Shown in pieces: positions 60,830-64,000 of a stretch of 64,000 nt of DNA. The notes beneath the pieces are model-generated. The model saw only the letters and a program-made list of their open reading frames with translations, searched no databases and was not told where the DNA came from. Source of the stretch: Plasmodium relictum (Eukaryota; Apicomplexa; Aconoidasida; Haemosporida; Plasmodiidae); the NCBI RefSeq assembly GCF_900005765.1, contig NC_041683.1:62001-126000 (forward strand), read 5' to 3'. Within the stretch, counting starts at the first letter, position 1. Each line of letters begins with the position of its first letter. Both the position numbers and the translations under genes were made by a program.

Positions 60830-61216
60830 GATCATACGTATATATATTCTACTATAATGAAATTTAAAAATTTTTTATGTATAGATTTACTTAAAAAAAT
60901 TTTTTTTTTTATTATAATTGATTTATGATATTGAAAAAATTATATTTGTTTATATATATCGTGTATGTTATTATAACTACCTTATTATCATTGTTATTAT
61001 TATCAATAATTAGTAATATTTACAATTGTTACAATTTATTATAATTTGTGCACATATATGTAAATATCACTTTTATTAAACCTTTTTATTTAACTGATAA
61101 TAAAAGTTTTATAAAAATTATATTTTATAATACATTTTTATTATGAATATTTTATATTTTCTTTTTCTTATTTTCTTTTTTCTTTTTTTTTTCCCCCTTT
61201 TTAAATAAAAAAAAAA
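57988..61216. promoter_or_regulatory. long divergent intergenic region
   Basis: 3.2 kb, the longest gene-free stretch in the window, between outward-reading genes. It holds homopolymers (for example 58760-58780 and a 29-base T run at 60798-60826) and no open frame worth calling. It should contain both promoters. A non-coding RNA cannot be excluded by eye. Confidence 0.4.
60798..60826. repeat. 29-base poly(T) tract
   Basis: An uninterrupted T run about 390 bases upstream of the PGS1 start codon. It is one of the longest homopolymers in the window and could exclude nucleosomes. Confidence 0.85.
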
Positions 61217-63139
61217 ATGACGTTAAAATTTGTAATACGTGATCCTAAAGCAAAATTATTGTTTTCGCCAAATGAATTTTTTAATACATTAAATAGTATG
61301 TTTAAAAATTCTAAAAATAGAATTGTGATAAGTTGTCTATATTTAGGAATTGGAGAATTAGAAAAAGAATTAGTAGAAAGTATTAAAAAAAATGTAAATA
61401 TAAAAAATGTAAAGGTAGACATTTTATTAGACAAGCAAAGAGGCACGAGACCAGAGGGAAAATTAAAAGAAAGTTCAGTAAGTGTGTTATCTGAATTATT
61501 TGATTATTGTAATAACATAAATATAAATTTATTTCATAATCCATTATTAGGTGCAATATTATATAACATTTTACCATATAGAATTAATGAAGCTATAGGT
61601 GTAATGCATATGAAAGTCTTTATTGGTGATGATATTTTACTTTTATCAGGAGCAAATTTAAGTGATAGTTATTTACGAAATAGACAAGATAGATACTTTT
61701 TAATTGAAAATAAGTTATTGGCAGATTCTGTTCATAAAATCATAAATACTATTCAGAAAATGTCTTTTACCTTAAATGTTGATTTAACTATAAAATGGAA
61801 TAATGATTTGATGAATCCACTCATAGAAGCTCATTTGTTTCGTGAACAGTACTATAGAAGAATACAATATATGTTAAAAGAAATTCAAAATGATATTTCA
61901 AACTATAATAAAAAATATTTAAATGATAAATATAATAGTACTCTTATTAATAATGACAACATCACAAATATTAAAGAACGGATCATACATCATTATAATA
62001 AAGAAATGAATAATGGTAATAAAAAAATTAATGATAATCAGATCTTTGATAATAAAAAATGTGAAATAAAAAATAGAAGAATTTATAATTTTTTAAAAAA
62101 ATTAAAACAATGTATATTATTTGAAGAAAAAAATGAAGAAAAAATAAAAGATGACTATAAGAAAAAAAATGATTTATTCCAGTATTCAAACGAAAAATGT
62201 GACTTTTTTTATCCATTATTTGAAAAAAACAAAAGTATTCTAATAGTTGAATTAGCTATGCAATGTGGATTTTCGATACCACCTATTTATGACGAAAGTG
62301 AAATGTTAGAAAATTTATTAAAAAATATCAAAAATTATAATCAAAGTTTAGTTATTTCTTCAGGATATTTAAATTTTCCTTTAAATTTTTTAAAGTTATT
62401 TAGAAATATATTTGATAATTTAATTTCCAAAAAAGGAAAAATACAATTAATCACTGCTTCTCCTCCAGCCAATAGTTTTTATAAGTCAAAAGGCTTATCC
62501 TATTATGTCCCTAGCGCTTACTCTGCCATTGCTCATTTATGCATTGAATTCATTACCAAAAACGCATCAAATGTTTTTAAAAACTCGAATGAAAAAAATG
62601 ATTTACAAAAAAGAAATAATTCTTATAGTAATATATATTTAGAATATTATAAACCATCATGGACATTTCACTCAAAGGGAATTTGGATAATTAATAATGT
62701 GGATAAAAAAAATAATATAGTTGAGCGTTCAGGAGAAAACAAAAAAAAAATTTGCAATTACTTTAAAAATAACATGAACAAGTCAAAAAATTATGACCAG
62801 GAGAAAGAAAATGAAGATGAAGAAGAAGAATGTATAGAAAATAGAGAAAATGAAGAATTGAATAATATTATTGATCATGATTATTTAAATGAATGTTCTG
62901 ATGATTTACCTTGGGGAACAGTAATAGGTAGTTCTAATTACGGGTATAGGGCAACCTATAGAGATTTAGAAATGAGTTTTGTAATTAAAACAAATGATCA
63001 TAATTTAAAACGCCAATTCCAAGAAGAATTAAATATTATTTATGAATCTTCCAACTTTGTTCAAATGAATGAATTAAAATTAAGATATCCCAAATGGCTA
63101 AAATTGTTAGTAAAGTATGTTATGAAATGGTTTTTATAA
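61217..63139 (+). CDS. PGS1: phosphatidylglycerophosphate synthase, PGS1 type (phospholipase D superfamily)
   Basis: Single exon, 640 residues. The first HKD motif is complete: MHMKVFIGDDILLLSGANLS, continuing DSYLRNRQDRY (His131, Lys133, Asn147, Asp150), the exact PGS1 signature. The second consists of TFHSKGIWII (His485, Lys487) and GSSNYGYRATYRDLE (from Gly571), separated by an insertion of about 84 mostly acidic residues. The enzyme joins CDP-diacylglycerol and glycerol 3-phosphate to make phosphatidylglycerophosphate, the first committed step to cardiolipin, and is mitochondrial in yeast and animals. Here the ATG is followed directly by the catalytic domain, with no obvious presequence. 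Other low-complexity parts (about 235-340) make it longer than the yeast and human enzymes. Confidence 0.93.
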   Translation: MTLKFVIRDPKAKLLFSPNEFFNTLNSMFKNSKNRIVISCLYLGIGELEKELVESIKKNVNIKNVKVDILLDKQRGTRPEGKLKESSVSVLSELFDYCNNININLFHNPLLGAILYNILPYRINEAIGVMHMKVFIGDDILLLSGANLSDSYLRNRQDRYFLIENKLLADSVHKIINTIQKMSFTLNVDLTIKWNNDLMNPLIEAHLFREQYYRRIQYMLKEIQNDISNYNKKYLNDKYNSTLINNDNITNIKERIIHHYNKEMNNGNKKINDNQIFDNKKCEIKNRRIYNFLKKLKQCILFEEKNEEKIKDDYKKKNDLFQYSNEKCDFFYPLFEKNKSILIVELAMQCGFSIPPIYDESEMLENLLKNIKNYNQSLVISSGYLNFPLNFLKLFRNIFDNLISKKGKIQLITASPPANSFYKSKGLSYYVPSAYSAIAHLCIEFITKNASNVFKNSNEKNDLQKRNNSYSNIYLEYYKPSWTFHSKGIWIINNVDKKNNIVERSGENKKKICNYFKNNMNKSKNYDQEKENEDEEEECIENRENEELNNIIDHDYLNECSDDLPWGTVIGSSNYGYRATYRDLEMSFVIKTNDHNLKRQFQEELNIIYESSNFVQMNELKLRYPKWLKLLVKYVMKWFL

Positions 63140-63212
63140 ATTTTTGTAGTATTAATCTATCAACATTTTTAACATTTGTTATTTATTATTTATTTTTTCT
63201 TAATAATAAATA

Positions 63213-63270
<58 letters not shown>

Positions 63271-64000
63271 GCATCTATATTGTAAAATAAGAAAAAAAAA
63301 AATTATTATTTGAGGTATTTTTTTATTTCCAGCTTATTTTTGACTATTGTTAATATATATGTATATATTTTAAATGTTTGTGTTAATTTATTATTTTCAT
63401 TATGATTTTTTCATGTGCTATTATTTTTTTTTCAAATGTTAATTTTCTTTCTCAAAACTGTTTAGCACTATGCAAAATAGCTATATAAGTTTATTGTTCC
63501 ATTTTAATTTATTTTTTTACACATTTCTATTTTATTTTAATATTTATTTTAAATAAAATGTACATTTTCGTTCTATTTAATATTATAAATAAAAATAAAA
63601 ATAATAAATATATAACTTCTATTACTATAAAGAAGGTAAAAAAAAAAAATAAACATGTAAAATAAAATTAAATAATGAATCCTTATGGGAAATCATATAT
63701 AATTAAAAAAAAACCACAGTTTATTTGGCAAAGTTTATTTGTGATATTTAATGTACTAACAAATTGAAAGGAAAAAAATATATACTTAAATAGAAAATAA
63801 TTATTGCTTAAATACCTTTAGTAAATTTGGGGTTTTTTTTCTTTCTATCTTTGAAATAATGTTTAATTCATAAAAAAAAATTTAATTTAGAAGTTAAAAA
63901 GATATGTAAAATACACGCAATAATATAGTGCATTTAAATAATTAGTATTACTAAAAAGAATAGTAAATATTATTTATTTTATTTTATTTTTCTTACAACA
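63140..64000. other. downstream flank of PGS1 to the window end
   Basis: AT-rich 3' flank with a TA tract at about 63209-63233 followed by a T run broken by single C residues to 63270. No gene start is visible before the edge. Confidence 0.55.

Noticed and set aside
1-64000. tRNA, rRNA, transposon or subtelomeric variant-antigen genes
   Set aside because: Looked for by eye and none recognised. The window reads as chromosome-internal housekeeping DNA. A tRNA-scanning program would be decisive.

Overview
The window looks like nuclear DNA of a malaria parasite (genus Plasmodium). It is extremely A+T-rich (well above 80% by eye). Intergenic DNA is full of poly(A)/poly(T) runs and (TA)n. Introns are short, AT-rich and GT-AG. 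Proteins carry Asn- and Lys-rich low-complexity insertions. Single-copy housekeeping genes lie in no operon-like order. From memory (to be checked), eL22, Sec61-beta, PK1, 2-oxoglutarate dehydrogenase E1 and the phosphatidylglycerophosphate synthase PGS1 sit close together on P. falciparum chromosome 8, so this is probably the syntenic block of another species. The base composition resembles falciparum or the avian parasites; I cannot name the species.

Layout. 0-13 kb: a possible small acidic protein (-), mitochondrial ribosomal protein uL4m (-), a four-exon small protein (+), Sec61-beta (-), a candidate tiny gene (+), ribosomal protein eL22 (-), CLP1 (-), EMG1/NEP1 (+) and a small basic protein (-). 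15-33 kb: a DEAH-box RNA helicase (+), a Lys-rich unknown (-), a ZIP metal transporter (-), the CMGC kinase PK1 (-), an EHD/dynamin-type GTPase (-), and a six-exon protein that reads as a degenerate histidine phosphatase joined to a degenerate calmodulin (-). 34-42 kb: a 1439-residue unknown (+) and a plant-type HAD-like protein (+). 42-58 kb: five minus-strand genes in a row, namely 2-oxoglutarate dehydrogenase E1, a membrane protein with a paired-CxxC tail, YIF1, a probable mitochondrial unknown and a two-TM unknown. 61-63 kb: PGS1 (+). No tRNA, rRNA, mobile element or CRISPR array was recognised.

Function. The recognisable genes cover RNA processing (CLP1, DEAH helicase), ribosome biogenesis and translation (EMG1, eL22, uL4m), secretory traffic (Sec61-beta, YIF1, possibly the EHD-like GTPase) and mitochondrial metabolism and lipids (2-oxoglutarate dehydrogenase, PGS1). 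Many genes are spliced. Exon structures were rebuilt by hand from donor and acceptor sites, phase agreement and protein continuity.

The most unusual signals are three proteins whose family catalytic residues are altered. One is the histidine-phosphatase-like/calmodulin-like fusion (31259-33171). One is a HAD-like protein with Asn at the nucleophile position (39607-41772). The third is PK1, with DFN instead of DFG and a 360-residue insertion in its catalytic core. No new multi-gene system such as a defence island or biosynthetic cluster was found.
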